Source: Dipetalonema caudispina (taxonomy: Eukaryota > Nematoda > Chromadorea > Rhabditida > Onchocercidae). From it: 64,000 nucleotides of DNA. The position numbers and the translations under genes were made by a program. The notes under the pieces were generated by a model, which made no database searches, was not told the DNA's origin, and saw only the letters and a list, made by a program, of their open reading frames with translations. This document shows, one piece after another, positions 1 through 11,700 of this stretch (position 1 is its first letter; the number at the start of each line of letters is the position of its first letter). The stretch is taken from positions 154,845 to 218,844 of the forward strand of contig JABVXV010000079.1 in assembly GCA_013365325.1 (NCBI GenBank), written 5' to 3'.

Positions 1-1911
1 ACTGTCGAAGGGGAGAGATTTTCAGATTTTTTATAATTTATATTTAAATTTACGAGTGACATTTGGGTGTTATTGCTACATTTTTTTTTTTTTAATATGA
101 TTATTTCAACTGAAATATCTCCCACAATTTATTTTCTTTTCTTTGAAACAGAAAATTTTTATATCATTGTTACGGGATAGAGTAAATATATTAAAAGTAT
201 GATAGCCGGATAATTTCAAAAACAATACCGATTTATTATTGGTAAAAATTAAGCTTTTTACCATTTATAAATTTTTCAACTTCTAATGGCACAATACAAT
301 AGCGATGCTCTTAATTGAAATGAGATTCATAATATTATTATTCTGAATAACTTAGATGGATCAACTTTCAATTGAAGCAGTTTTATCCATTAATAATTTG
401 ATGAAAGGATATGTAGTTGTTAACAAATAAGCTTTAACTCACATTTCAATGCACTATGCACTTATACTTTATGCCTAAGGCAATGAGAAATGTTGAACGA
501 AAGCATTATTGATGATTGAAAGGAATGATGGTTGCTTGTATTCTGTTGAGTGAATTATTAAAATTGAAGATTGATGAAATAAATTAAATGAAATTGAAAA
601 TAGAATTACGTGGGAAAATAGTTCCGAATGAAAGAATATGTAATTTTGGCGAACTTAGTGCATTTTTCAATTGCTAAAGAGCAATTTAATGAATTTTATC
701 ATGCTTTTACATCATTTTTCTCTTTCTTTTTTTTTTTTTTTTTTTTTGAGTTAAATTCATTTTCATATTTATCTAACAACGATTGATATTTGTTTGCGTG
801 AGTTAAAAGGGAAGAAAATAGACTAGATGATAAATTTTAAATTACAAGGAAAAGAAATCAATTAACGACCATTTTACTCATACATGCAATTGTTTGCTGT
901 TATAATTTTCTTTAGAAGTAATCCTCTTCTATGTATATGGCAATTTTAATTATTTCTTCTCAAATTTTCAATATGAGTAAATAATTTTTTAATAATTTAT
1001 CACTCTTAGCAAAGATTAGAATTGAGGAAAAAATATCAAGGCGAAATGAAATATTCGTGATGACTTATGATGATTGAAATTTGATTGCCTCTTATGTTCT
1101 TTTCATACTTTTTTAATCCAGTTTTCATGCTACAATGAGGGGAAAAATTGGTTTGGAGTAGTATACGATCTATTAGATCGTCTTACACCCATCACTATCA
1201 TCCAGGTCATACCATTCACCATTCTTGCTATTTGTTAAGAATATTTGATGATTTCTACCTACACCGTACTACTTCGATGTGTATGTCACACATGCCTTAT
1301 GCATTAATATTCATAAATGAAACCGATGATATTTTCATTTTGAGTTGACTTTTATTTAGTTAAAATTTTGAAAAGAAATTTTAATAAATATCTGTTAAGC
1401 GTTATGAAATCAGAAAGATTCGCACAAACATTCTCGTAAATATTTGGAAATACTTTTATTTTGATAGTAAGTGTGTAATCGTTTAGTTAACTTACTTTTG
1501 AAATTAATTTTCGAAATAGAGTTTAAGGTTCAGGAAATTCTGAAGGTAGACGAATAGTTATGTCTTGTCTTTGAAGGATTAGGCATAAAATATGTGAGAT
1601 TTTATCATCGATAATTTTGGTTAATCAAAATAATGGAAGAGATCAACTGAAATTCATGTTAGAATCTATGCTTTCATGAAAATGAAACGAAAAAAAAAAA
1701 AAAAATATTGAGGAACAATGACTAGAAGTTGTCTCTAAGTTTTAAACTATTTTTAGAACAAACTGAATTGTTGGGAAGTTTCACTTCATTTAAAAAATTT
1801 CGACAGTTACATTTAAAGCTGCTGCGAAATAATTCAATGGTTGAAACTTTCAAAAACTTATTTACATTTTGGCCTTACAGTAGGTTTTCTTTTTGTAATT
1901 TTTCAGTTTGT
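1..1911. other. Upstream non-coding stretch
   Basis: I see no convincing exon here. The only open frames are short and of low complexity. It holds poly-T and poly-A tracts, for example near 81-93, 728-747 and 1691-1705. It could be promoter or an intron of the gene starting at 1922, because the first exon seen there begins at a strong acceptor and stays open upstream of its first ATG. Confidence 0.5.
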
Positions 1912-1921
1912 ATATTTTCAG
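1912..1921 (+). promoter_or_regulatory. Strong TTTTCAG splice or trans-splice acceptor
   Basis: A textbook nematode acceptor ends at 1921, 31 bases before the ATG at 1953. It could take a spliced leader, which would make 1953 the start codon. It could equally be an internal acceptor, since the frame stays open back to it through a run of Thr codons. The sequence does not settle which. Confidence 0.55.
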
Positions 1922-1952
1922 TGTCACAACAACAACGACAACAACGGCAACA

Positions 1953-4005
1953 ATGTCTTTGATGAATGCGGGTAAAATTAATGAAGGTATTGTAAGTACG
2001 AATGGATGCAGCAATGCTAACTCAGGGAAAACTGAAACGGGCGCATTCCGTCCAGTTACCAGAAGACGTTACATTCAGAATGAATCAAATCAGGTGGGTT
2101 AACTCATTTGATATCATTTATTATCTCTGTTATTTTTTCATATTATTTACGTTGTAACAGACGTGAAATACGTGAGTGTACTACTGTTGTTTAGAATGTT
2201 TGTAACAAGAGATATAATTCTTTTCAACGATTGTTTTCCTATCATATATAATTTTTAATTGAACTAATTTCAAATATTTGTAAGGAGTAACATTGTGATT
2301 GTTGTATCCCTCAGTCATGATACTATTTTAGGGATTCAAAAGTAAAAAGGATTCAAAGTGTTAGCATCCATTATATCTATCATTTTTCTCAGAATTTATT
2401 TCCCAAGAGTACTTATACATTTCAATATGATCCGTATATATTGTGTGACATTTAGAAAATCAACATTAGATTCTCATAAGATATGTATTGTTATATGATG
2501 ACATTCATCATTTTCCGTCTTGTACTTGGAATCTACCGCCGTCTTTTTTCTTTTTACTACCTATAAAAGTCCTTGTAAATTACGCGCAGCAGGTGGTGGT
2601 AGTGGTTTGGATAGTAATGCCATAGTGGATGGTTATATTTTGCGACAATTGACAGACCATTCTAGAAATTGTATATCCTATTTATTCTGCAATCATCATC
2701 CGTTTCAAAATTACCATTGAACAGAAAATTTCATCCATCTCTTATCGTGATATAGAGAGTAGCCAGCTGAATGGTATGAAATTTGATTAAGAATAATTTT
2801 AAAAAAAAGAAAAAGAAAAAGAAAGGAAAATTTTAAAATGACTAAAAATTTAGAAGATAATTTTAACATAAAATAATTTGAATTATTTCGGAAAATGTTT
2901 TAAAATTTCTCCCTAAAAATTTGGATTTTTAATATCCTATCGAACTATTTTCATCTGTCATTAGTTATAATTCGTGCTACCTTTCAAGTTTTCTTTCTTT
3001 TTTAAAAAAATTTTTCAAACGCTCTTACTTTGTACAATCCGAACCAGTTTGATAACTCGTATCATCTTCACAGGATCAGGTCCTAAACCATTAATCCCTC
3101 CTTATCCGGGTTATAGCACTTCCAAAGTTCTAGAATTGATAGATAACCGAAACATCAAGTCTAAAACCTTAGTAATTTCTGATTTAGCTTATCAGTTTTA
3201 CTGATCACTGTTATCTATTCTTATGAAATATATTATAATGATATGTAATAGTATCATCAACCTGTTTTAGTCACAAAACACATTGATAGCTTTTCCAACA
3301 ATTTCCATCGATAATTCCGTTTTCGCCTTTTTTTTTTCTTTTTTTTTTTTTAGAAAATGACATGGTGTTGATGGTTGTTATTGCCACTATCGGTAACCTA
3401 TTGTCTAGCTTTAGTCTTTTTCAATTTAAAGTTATAAAAATGGCGCCATCGAGCTCTTCCATCTTTCATTGATAATCGTTAATTATTGTTTGTCCTCTAA
3501 ATTTTCAATTTCAAAAATTCATTCCTATCTTTCAACCACTTTTAGCCGCTATAAAAAATGTTTTTGCGCAAATAGACACCGACCTATTGATGCAGGTAAT
3601 AAAAATTTTATCTTTGACAAAAAATTAAACTGCTCGAATCCTTTTCTCTCTCCATTTCAGCTATAAAATATTTCATTCCTTTCCAGTATTTTTACCTAAT
3701 TCATTGTATCTATTTAATTTAGAATAAAACAGCTAATTAATTGTTAGGAGGCATTAGTTACAAAATTTGGCATAAAAAGATCCCCAACAAACAGATCATC
3801 AAATTGGTATCAGTGACTATCAGAAGCGAAAGTTTCATATTCCATTTAAACGCCTCGATTATTTTGGACCGCGGTACGAAATCTCACTGCCCGAGTCATG
3901 AAACAAAAATAGGACATAAGAATGTATGGAGCAGTGTTCTCATCTATCTTCTCTATTCATCATTATTATTGTTGACAAATATACTTTTATTTTAATTTTC
4001 TACTT

Positions 4006-4042
<37 letters not shown>

Positions 4043-6510
4043 GATAAATAATTTAGGATTCTGGAACAATGGTTGACAAAAATATTGCATTCGATTTAGT
4101 GCTTACCAATCATCACCAACAACAACCACAACAACCAGCAGTAACCCATGGAATAATTGGCGAGAAACGTCGATACGAAAGTATAGCATCAAAACTTCGT
4201 TTTGGTCGTGAAACTCCCAAGTCACCTTCTTCTCCGATTGCTACGCGACTTCGTAGTTACAATAGTAAGTTACACGGCATGCATGTGTATAGACATTAAA
4301 ATTTTAACAATTGAATTAGATAAATTTCAACGTGCTGAAACAAGATTGCATATGTAATCGTTTACAAGCTAAAATTATCATCAATGAAAAAATAAATTAA
4401 TGATTGTTTCCTATCACATAGCTCTGTAAGAAGGGGGAAACAATTAGTTATTCTTGTTATAATATGTTAATTTTATATATATTCTATCATTTGAAAGCGA
4501 AACGATATGATAGATAGTATTGTCAGCTTTATTTAAAGCAGTCGATACAAGGTCGATTATGTTATTATTAAGTAACTTACCATATCGAATAATCGGAAAA
4601 CCTTTGTCCGGATGGTTACTGCTTACCGTTTACATGTATATAAATTTATTTGCGAATATCTTCATTTCATTTCATAGTTAGAACATCCGCTAGTTTGTTT
4701 TTTCCTCTCCCCCCCACTTTATCTATGGTATTTTTTTCCATGAATATGAGAAAATGGTATACAAATTAGAATATTGGGATGAATTGAAATACATTCACTA
4801 ATTTACTTACTATAGGCAATGGCAATGGTGACAGTCCACGTGAGACACTTGTTGCAGCACGTCGACAACCGGTCAAAGTGATTATTCACAATCCTGGTGT
4901 TCGACGTTCATCCCTAGCTTCTACAACAGCCAACTGTCATCATCATCAGCAGTCGAACAAAACGGATTCCGCCAATGAATTGGACGCGTTGCCCACGCAT
5001 CCATTGAAACGTGGCCGTATGATTAGCAGCGGTCGACCATCGTTGGATTTCGAAAAAATGCGAGAGGTTGGTACTCAGTTCACATCAAAATATACGAATC
5101 GAAATAGAAAGTAAAATGAAAGAAAAATAAATTCAGGCTTAAATTAAAATTATAAATTTCGAAATTATGATGAAATTAATAAGATTAAATTAAAATTTAC
5201 CGACACCTATAACTATTCACATTTCGATTTTTACAATAGCATCTTGAATATTGCTGAAAATTTGTAAAACACAATGTAGTTCTATTTTTACTGTAGTGCT
5301 GGCCTTAATTTTTTTTTTTTTCTTTTTTTATTGTAATACTTGGCATGCAGAATAAATAGCAAATTATTTGATCAAGTCTTTCTCCCGGGACTTATATGCA
5401 AATCATCTTAGTAATCTTTGATTTTGCTACGGAATTGGAAAACTCATTCATCTGTCACTTTTCATACATGAATTGATGAGTTAACTCAGAGATTAAACTT
5501 CATCAACAACAGCCCATCCTATATTTTGTGTCAGATATAACAACGTAGAAATATAAACATGAATAAAGAAATTGAATTTTTTTCAAAAATAATTTGGTAT
5601 CGCAATATGAATTGCGATACCAAATTATTCAGCTGCGTAAAATGGACGAATGTTGATGAACTGATTCTTCTGATTTGTTGATCATTTGATGGTATAGGTC
5701 TGAATATATTCAAAATCGAAAGAAGCTATTGAAATTTTATTTCGAAAATGATTCTGTCTATTTCAATGGTTTCACATATCATATCGATCGTTTCATTCTC
5801 ACCATTTTATTGCAGCGCTTAGTGGTAAGCAATGTTTGTGGCATTGGATCTCAAGAATTCGTCGATTCAGCGATGGGTAATAATGATAAAGACATCGAGA
5901 AACGAAAAGTAAGCATCTTATTTGTTGAATTTCGTTGTTCAAATTCTCGAAACTGTCATATTCAAAATTTTAAGCTTTCCATCCGTATATGAAATTTTCT
6001 ATGTTCGGAATTTTATTGATGATTAGATTAAATCGGTCTAACCATGATTTATATAAGTACGGTGGTCTAACTGATCACTGATAGATGTTGGCTAGAATCT
6101 CTGATTTCGTTACCATGATATTATTTCCTTTATTCTGGTACCTTACATAATATATTTTATTATATTTCCACTTTCCTTCATTCTATACCCATTAGGCTTA
6201 ATAGATGGTTGTGATAGAGTTGGTCGTACTGTGGTAATGTTATCGGCATATTTCCATAACACATACATCATCCTGATATCATATCAGTCCTTTCAGAATT
6301 TTAATATTTTTATAATAATTTTGTTTTTTATTTTCTTTTTCTACCATTGTACCTTATTATATTTAAGACAAATTAATATTTTGCAGCAGGATTGGGCGCT
6401 AACAACTTTTACCTCAGGCGGACGTCGCTGTCCGCAGCACCAACAGGTGCGCTGCCAACAAGCCGATTGCACATTCCGACCCGTCGATTGTGACGGTACA
6501 CAAACGGGTG

Positions 6511-6543
<33 letters not shown>

Positions 6544-6566
6544 ATAGTAGTAATGGTGACCAATGA
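1953..6566 (+). CDS. Unrecognised low-complexity protein, 5 exons
   Basis: I do not recognise this protein. The exons 1953-2093, 4057-4264, 4816-5066, 5816-5908 and 6387-6566 join with agreeing phases to give about 290 residues ending in TGA. It has a His/Gln-rich patch (residues about 60-68), a basic Ser/Pro-rich stretch with motifs such as KLRFGRETPKSPSSP, and a second basic segment (KVIIHNPGVRRSS). The tail has four close cysteines followed by runs of Gly and Ser. There is no signal peptide or membrane segment, so a cytoplasmic or nuclear scaffold-like protein is plausible. The N-terminus is uncertain: the frame is open upstream of the ATG to a strong acceptor, so this may be the C-terminal part of a longer protein. 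The long first intron holds two coding-like segments that may be alternative exons. Confidence 0.6.
5588..5629. repeat. Perfect 19-bp hairpin in an intron
   Basis: Two exactly complementary 19-base arms (5588-5606 and 5611-5629) flank a 4-base loop (5607-5610). The stem includes the relatively GC-rich core GGTATCGCAAT. It lies in the fourth intron (5067-5815) of the unrecognised gene. No function can be read from it. It is too tight a loop for a typical miRNA precursor. Confidence 0.85.
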
Positions 6567-6609
6567 TTTGGTACATTGTAACTTCAGACTCAGATGAACC
6601 ATACAAACT

Positions 6610-6663
6610 TTTTCTCTCCCTTTTTCTCTTTCTCTCTCTCTCTCTGTCTCTGTCTCTGTCTCC
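6610..6663. repeat. CT-rich microsatellite after the stop codon
   Basis: A pyrimidine-rich CT/TCTG tract lies about 45 bases after the stop codon of the upstream gene, probably within its 3' UTR. A poly-A run (about 6684-6704) and GTTT repeats follow. Confidence 0.8.
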
Positions 6664-9600
6664 AGTATTCCTGTTGAAAACTGAAAAAAAAAAAAAAAAA
6701 AAAAACGTATTTGTTTGTTTGTTTGTTTATTTGATTCATTACTTATATTCTATTTTTCAACTGAATTTTCGAAAAATCTAAATTTTTGACTCAAAAATTA
6801 CGTACAGATACACAGACAGATGAAAAAAATCTTTGCAAACAATGCATAAATCAGTGATTACTGTATGGAAATGTTTGTTGTGTTGTTATTTTTTACTAAT
6901 CATCATTTAATTACCTTCTTATATTCATCCGTTCATTTATTAAATGTTTTGAAAGTTTGAACGTTTTTTATTGTTGCTAACATTGTTTCTTCTAAAGTTC
7001 CACTTTTCATCCATTATACTTCTTTATATTTCTCGTTAGACAACAAGTTTTCAGGATATTACCTTCCAGGTATTTGCTATCATAGATATAGACATCTCGA
7101 CTAAAATCGATATCTGTAATAAATTTTCAATAGGTATTTCAAGCCTAGAAACTTATTGCAATTCATTTAGATCAACAAATATAATTAATCAATGAGAGCT
7201 TGAAGTCTTTTCGGGAAAGATAAAATTAATTGTATAATTTAAATTACAATTTATAATCTGTGTCAGGATAATCCATTTTCCCATGGAGTCATGATGCTTA
7301 AGTTTATTTCTGGGCCTTATTTATCGATCAAAGAAAAGATAAGCCTTATTTGATCAAATTAAAGAAACAGTTATAAATATCGGTCATCTAAATCTGTCGC
7401 AGATTATATATACCCTCCGGAAATATGTCCTTCATTTGAAAAATCGTGGTTTTTTTTTTTTTTTTTCTTTTTTACGGTAGGATCATCATCCATTTTTCCT
7501 TTCCCTATTAAATATGCATGTAAGCAACAAAATAGTAATTGGTTAATTCGTTTTCAATATCATATGCCTCTCCAAATTTCCTTCTTCGTTTCTTTCGGTT
7601 GAAATTATTTCTGATAATGCAAAATAAACAAAACAGCAACCTGCATGTGATGGCTGAACAGTATTCTCTAAACAATGTGTATTCTGTGTTTGGATAGGAT
7701 ATCACGAAGTCGATTTGCTCAAGGTACCAGCATATGTTTAATTTTTTCACTTTATGAAAGTTTATAAATGATAAGCTTTTGATAATGATCTGATTTCATT
7801 TGAAATAATAGGATCGAAAATGAATAAGAAGAGAAGTGGAAATTAAGCATGAACTGGTACTAGCATCATAATGATTAACATTATCGATGCATCATTAATT
7901 ACAATTATGGCATATTTCGATGATTCAAACTTCGAGAATTCATTAATATTTCTTCTTGGCTACTTATTTTAATTAGCAATTTTATCTTAGATTGGATTAG
8001 CATATATTCATTTAACGTTATGTTAGCGTGAAGTTACAAAACATCAAAATATGCTAAAATTTAGCTGTTATTTTGTTTTCGCGTCGTGATCTCCTCACAT
8101 TGTATGAGTCTCTGTTCTATTAAAAATGAATTAATATTTGAAAGATTTCTTTTGTTTGAAAATACCAAACTTTTTTTTTTTTTTTTTCAAAATTTTATAG
8201 AATTTATTGCATTCTTACTCTTTTTCCTTCACATCATCATGTGGATACTTTATACCATCGCTTCAGATTATTCTGAAATTATCATTTTATTTGGTCATTC
8301 ATCTTTTTCCCATACCACATAAAATATCATCCTCAGTTTTTCCCTTTCTCATATTAATGTACTGTTCTTTTTGTAGAACTTTTTTTTTTTTTTTTTTCGT
8401 CTATTTATTTCAGCTTTTTGATGCATAGACAATAAGCAGCAAATCTTATTGTTTTCTTAAATTTTTCAATCAAATTGCTCCATTTCAAATTAACTTCTTA
8501 AAATTCTTCTCGAAGAAATAAGATTAGATAAATGAAGAGGAATCCTTTATCTTGGATATTGGATAAAGTTGAATAATAAGAGCAATTCTTCATTCTTGTA
8601 AGTAATTTTTTTATTTTTAAATTGTTTTTTTTATCCATTTTCAGATATTATTTCCTCTTAATTGATCTTTTTTTGCATGGAATCTTTTTTTTTTTTTCGC
8701 ATTTTTCTTGCCTGCTTGCTTTGTATTTCAATTTCACGAATCTTTCATTACCTTCTTTTTTCATTAAAAAGAAAAAGAAAAAAAAATGTGCTTTTAATTG
8801 GGCTCCTAATAGCAGATATCATATGGTGTGGTATTCAATCAATTAATTTTAATTAACATCAATTATTTTTCAGTCTCTACATAAATTTTTTGATCTTTTT
8901 GTAGCTTCTTTTTTTTTTTTTTTTTGGTTAAAGAAAAGTCGCCTAGAAATTCGTCTATCACAAAGCTACCATTATTGGTTGAATTTTAATAAGTTCATGG
9001 TAATCTTTCAATGAAACGCTGAATTATATGTTATGAACAAGAGAAGTTCACTTGAATTCATTTTCCACTAATTTAAGATCAATAAATTGAAATTTTAAAA
9101 TTTTTTGCATAATATTTTATATATTTTGAAAATTTTATAGTTTCATTACTACTGCTAATATTCATTAATAGCATTCATACTTCCATCCATCTTTACCATC
9201 TCTGAGACTTATATTTCTGTCATTTATTGTTGCACAGAGTTCGCTGCTTTTACTTCCTCAGTTTTTCCAACCATACATTTATTTAAATTCAGTTAGTAGA
9301 ATTTAACTCACTTTAACTAATTTCACCACACTAATATATTGAGATTTGCTGGCTTCATATACTGCATTTGTTTCTTATTGCTTTACTGAATCAAATTTTA
9401 CATTCAAGCAAACTTCTCCTTTTTCCTATAAATTTTATTTTTTCATTTGGGTGAAGAAAAGAAAGATGAAAATCCGCAGATTAAAATAAAGGCAAGGAGA
9501 AAATTTCTTAATTTCTGGAAAAGCTTATTTACATCATATATTGAATTTCTAAATTTTGATACAAATAAATATCCTCATACATCCATTCAAACCTAAAATT

Positions 9601-11652
9601 AAAGCAGTATTTGAAGTGCTAGGCCCAATTTTGTCACATCTCTCAGATTTCGAGAATTAGAAAAAGTGAAATTAAATTTCTGTCTGCATTCATCATTAAT
9701 TAAGCTTTTTGTTACTGCTTCTGCTTACGCTACAAAATTATTAGCATAATTCTTACCCATTAATGGAGGACATCTCTTTTGAGGAACATTTTTTTGCATT
9801 TCGGCACTTAGTGGTGTAAATTTCAGTGCTTTGCAAAGTTTATCTTTAAAACACTCTTTAGCGACAACTGGGATGCTCAACAAAGTTGTCACCGTCAGAA
9901 AAGTGGGACCTATTGAAATTTAAGTTGAATGTGCTATTAAAACCTGCTTCATCTACTACTTTTGCTGCTCCGAAATCTTTAGATCAGCTTACGTTAACGA
10001 TGGGAACAAAGACGTTATGCCGCTGCAGTTTGATGTCAACTGAAGGAAAACATTTAAATTCTGACAATTTTTGACATTTTATCAGAATTAATTTAAAAAA
10101 ATCCTAATTTTCATATGGGATTTTGTGACTTTTTTTTGGAAATGATAATGTAAGAAGTTGATTGAAATTTCACAAAAATCATGTCTTTCCGGTCATTTAG
10201 TGAAGTAGTGATTAGAAATGTAATAATTTACTCTAATTATCATTCAAAAAAGCCGTCCATGAGAACTCTATAAGCCAGTTTGTAGATACTACACAATTCT
10301 TGTTCACAGGATATTTTCGGAAATTTTCTACTTTAATGATTATTAAAGCATAAATGTTATTGACCGCTTTTCTCGTTACCACCTCGAGATGTATTTCATG
10401 CTTGAAAATTCATTTTGTAAATTTTGATGGATAGATTTAAAAGTTAGTGTAGATTGGGCATGTCGTCAAATGGTATTGGTTGAAGAGTGTTAGCTAAACA
10501 TAGCTATGAGTTTTTTTTTTTCAACGAAATTGATGTATTGGTAGCATTTGCTTACAAGGATTTTACACATCCATACCGTTCTTCTCAATCAATAAGTTGG
10601 ATCATTTTTGGAAAAGCATAGAAAAATTTTGCCAGATTTCCTTTTTTCTATAGTTTTATCCTATCATTCATTATTTCATTATTTAAATAATACATCTAAT
10701 ATTACAATTTACTCTTGTTTGAACCATTATTGCAGGGATCTATTTTCATATACATAAACATATATATATATATATTTTTTAAATTAAAATTGAGAAAAAA
10801 AAAAAAAAAAAACAGATCGTATTTTAAGCATACTCTTTTTCATAAAACATGGTGGGTATGAATGATTTCATGATTGCCTATAATATTTTTAAAGGGTCTC
10901 TTCTGGTCTTGAATTTTTTTTTTTCTTCTACTACTATTGTTGCTACTGCTATTACCACAGCTACTACTCCTAACTACTTTCACTACTACTGCTACTATCA
11001 CTACTACCTCGTTCTACGAAACTATATATTCATTTCGGGAAAAAAAAAAATAGCGTATTTCCTTCATACTTTCTTTTTTAATATGTTTTTAAGGGGGAAA
11101 AAAAAAATCAATCATTTAAAAAGGTCTATTCAGGGAGCTATTTGCAAAATGCTGCTTCCGTTCGGATCTAAAATTTTTAATTTCATACTTATCAGGAACA
11201 CTCATCCGTTATTCTTTTCATTCGTTAGAAATATTCTTGAAATGTTACTCTTATCTCATAACAATTGATTGATTTTTATAATCGAATCAAAACTTCATGA
11301 GTAATCTGGGTGTAGAAATTTAGCCACCGACTATTAAATTTGATTGAATATTTTAAATGAGAAATATCCGCTGTTTCTTTTTTTGATTATGGCGTTTAAT
11401 TAAAATGACGATCTTCGTTATATGAATTAAATTTTTTAAGATTTATCTTACTATAAAATCAGATTTGAATTTAACATTGAAGTTAAACAGATATTTTAAT
11501 TTCAGCTCACTTATGTTTCTGCAAATCCACTTTTTAAATAATATTCAATACGTATGAGTAATATCCTGTATACCATGTTTTCTTCGTGAATTTTATTACT
11601 TTTTTGAGATAAATATAAGCATCTAAGTGTATTTATGTATTTATAGGAATGT

Positions 11653-11700
11653 TGTGAGTGTGTGTGTGTATGTATGTGTGTGTGTGTTTGTGTTTGTGTG
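11653..11700. repeat. GT-rich microsatellite
   Basis: An alternating GT tract with interruptions. Its complement creates Thr/His-rich spurious frames on the minus strand. Confidence 0.85.

Noticed and set aside
6409..6606. Tyr/His- and Thr-rich minus-strand frames
   Set aside because: Complement of the Gly/Ser-coding trinucleotide tract of the last exon of the plus-strand gene.
9842..10075. Possible degraded retroelement gag-like segment
   Set aside because: Only a weak resemblance to Bel/Pao-like text in a frame with several stops. No reverse transcriptase or LTR found nearby.
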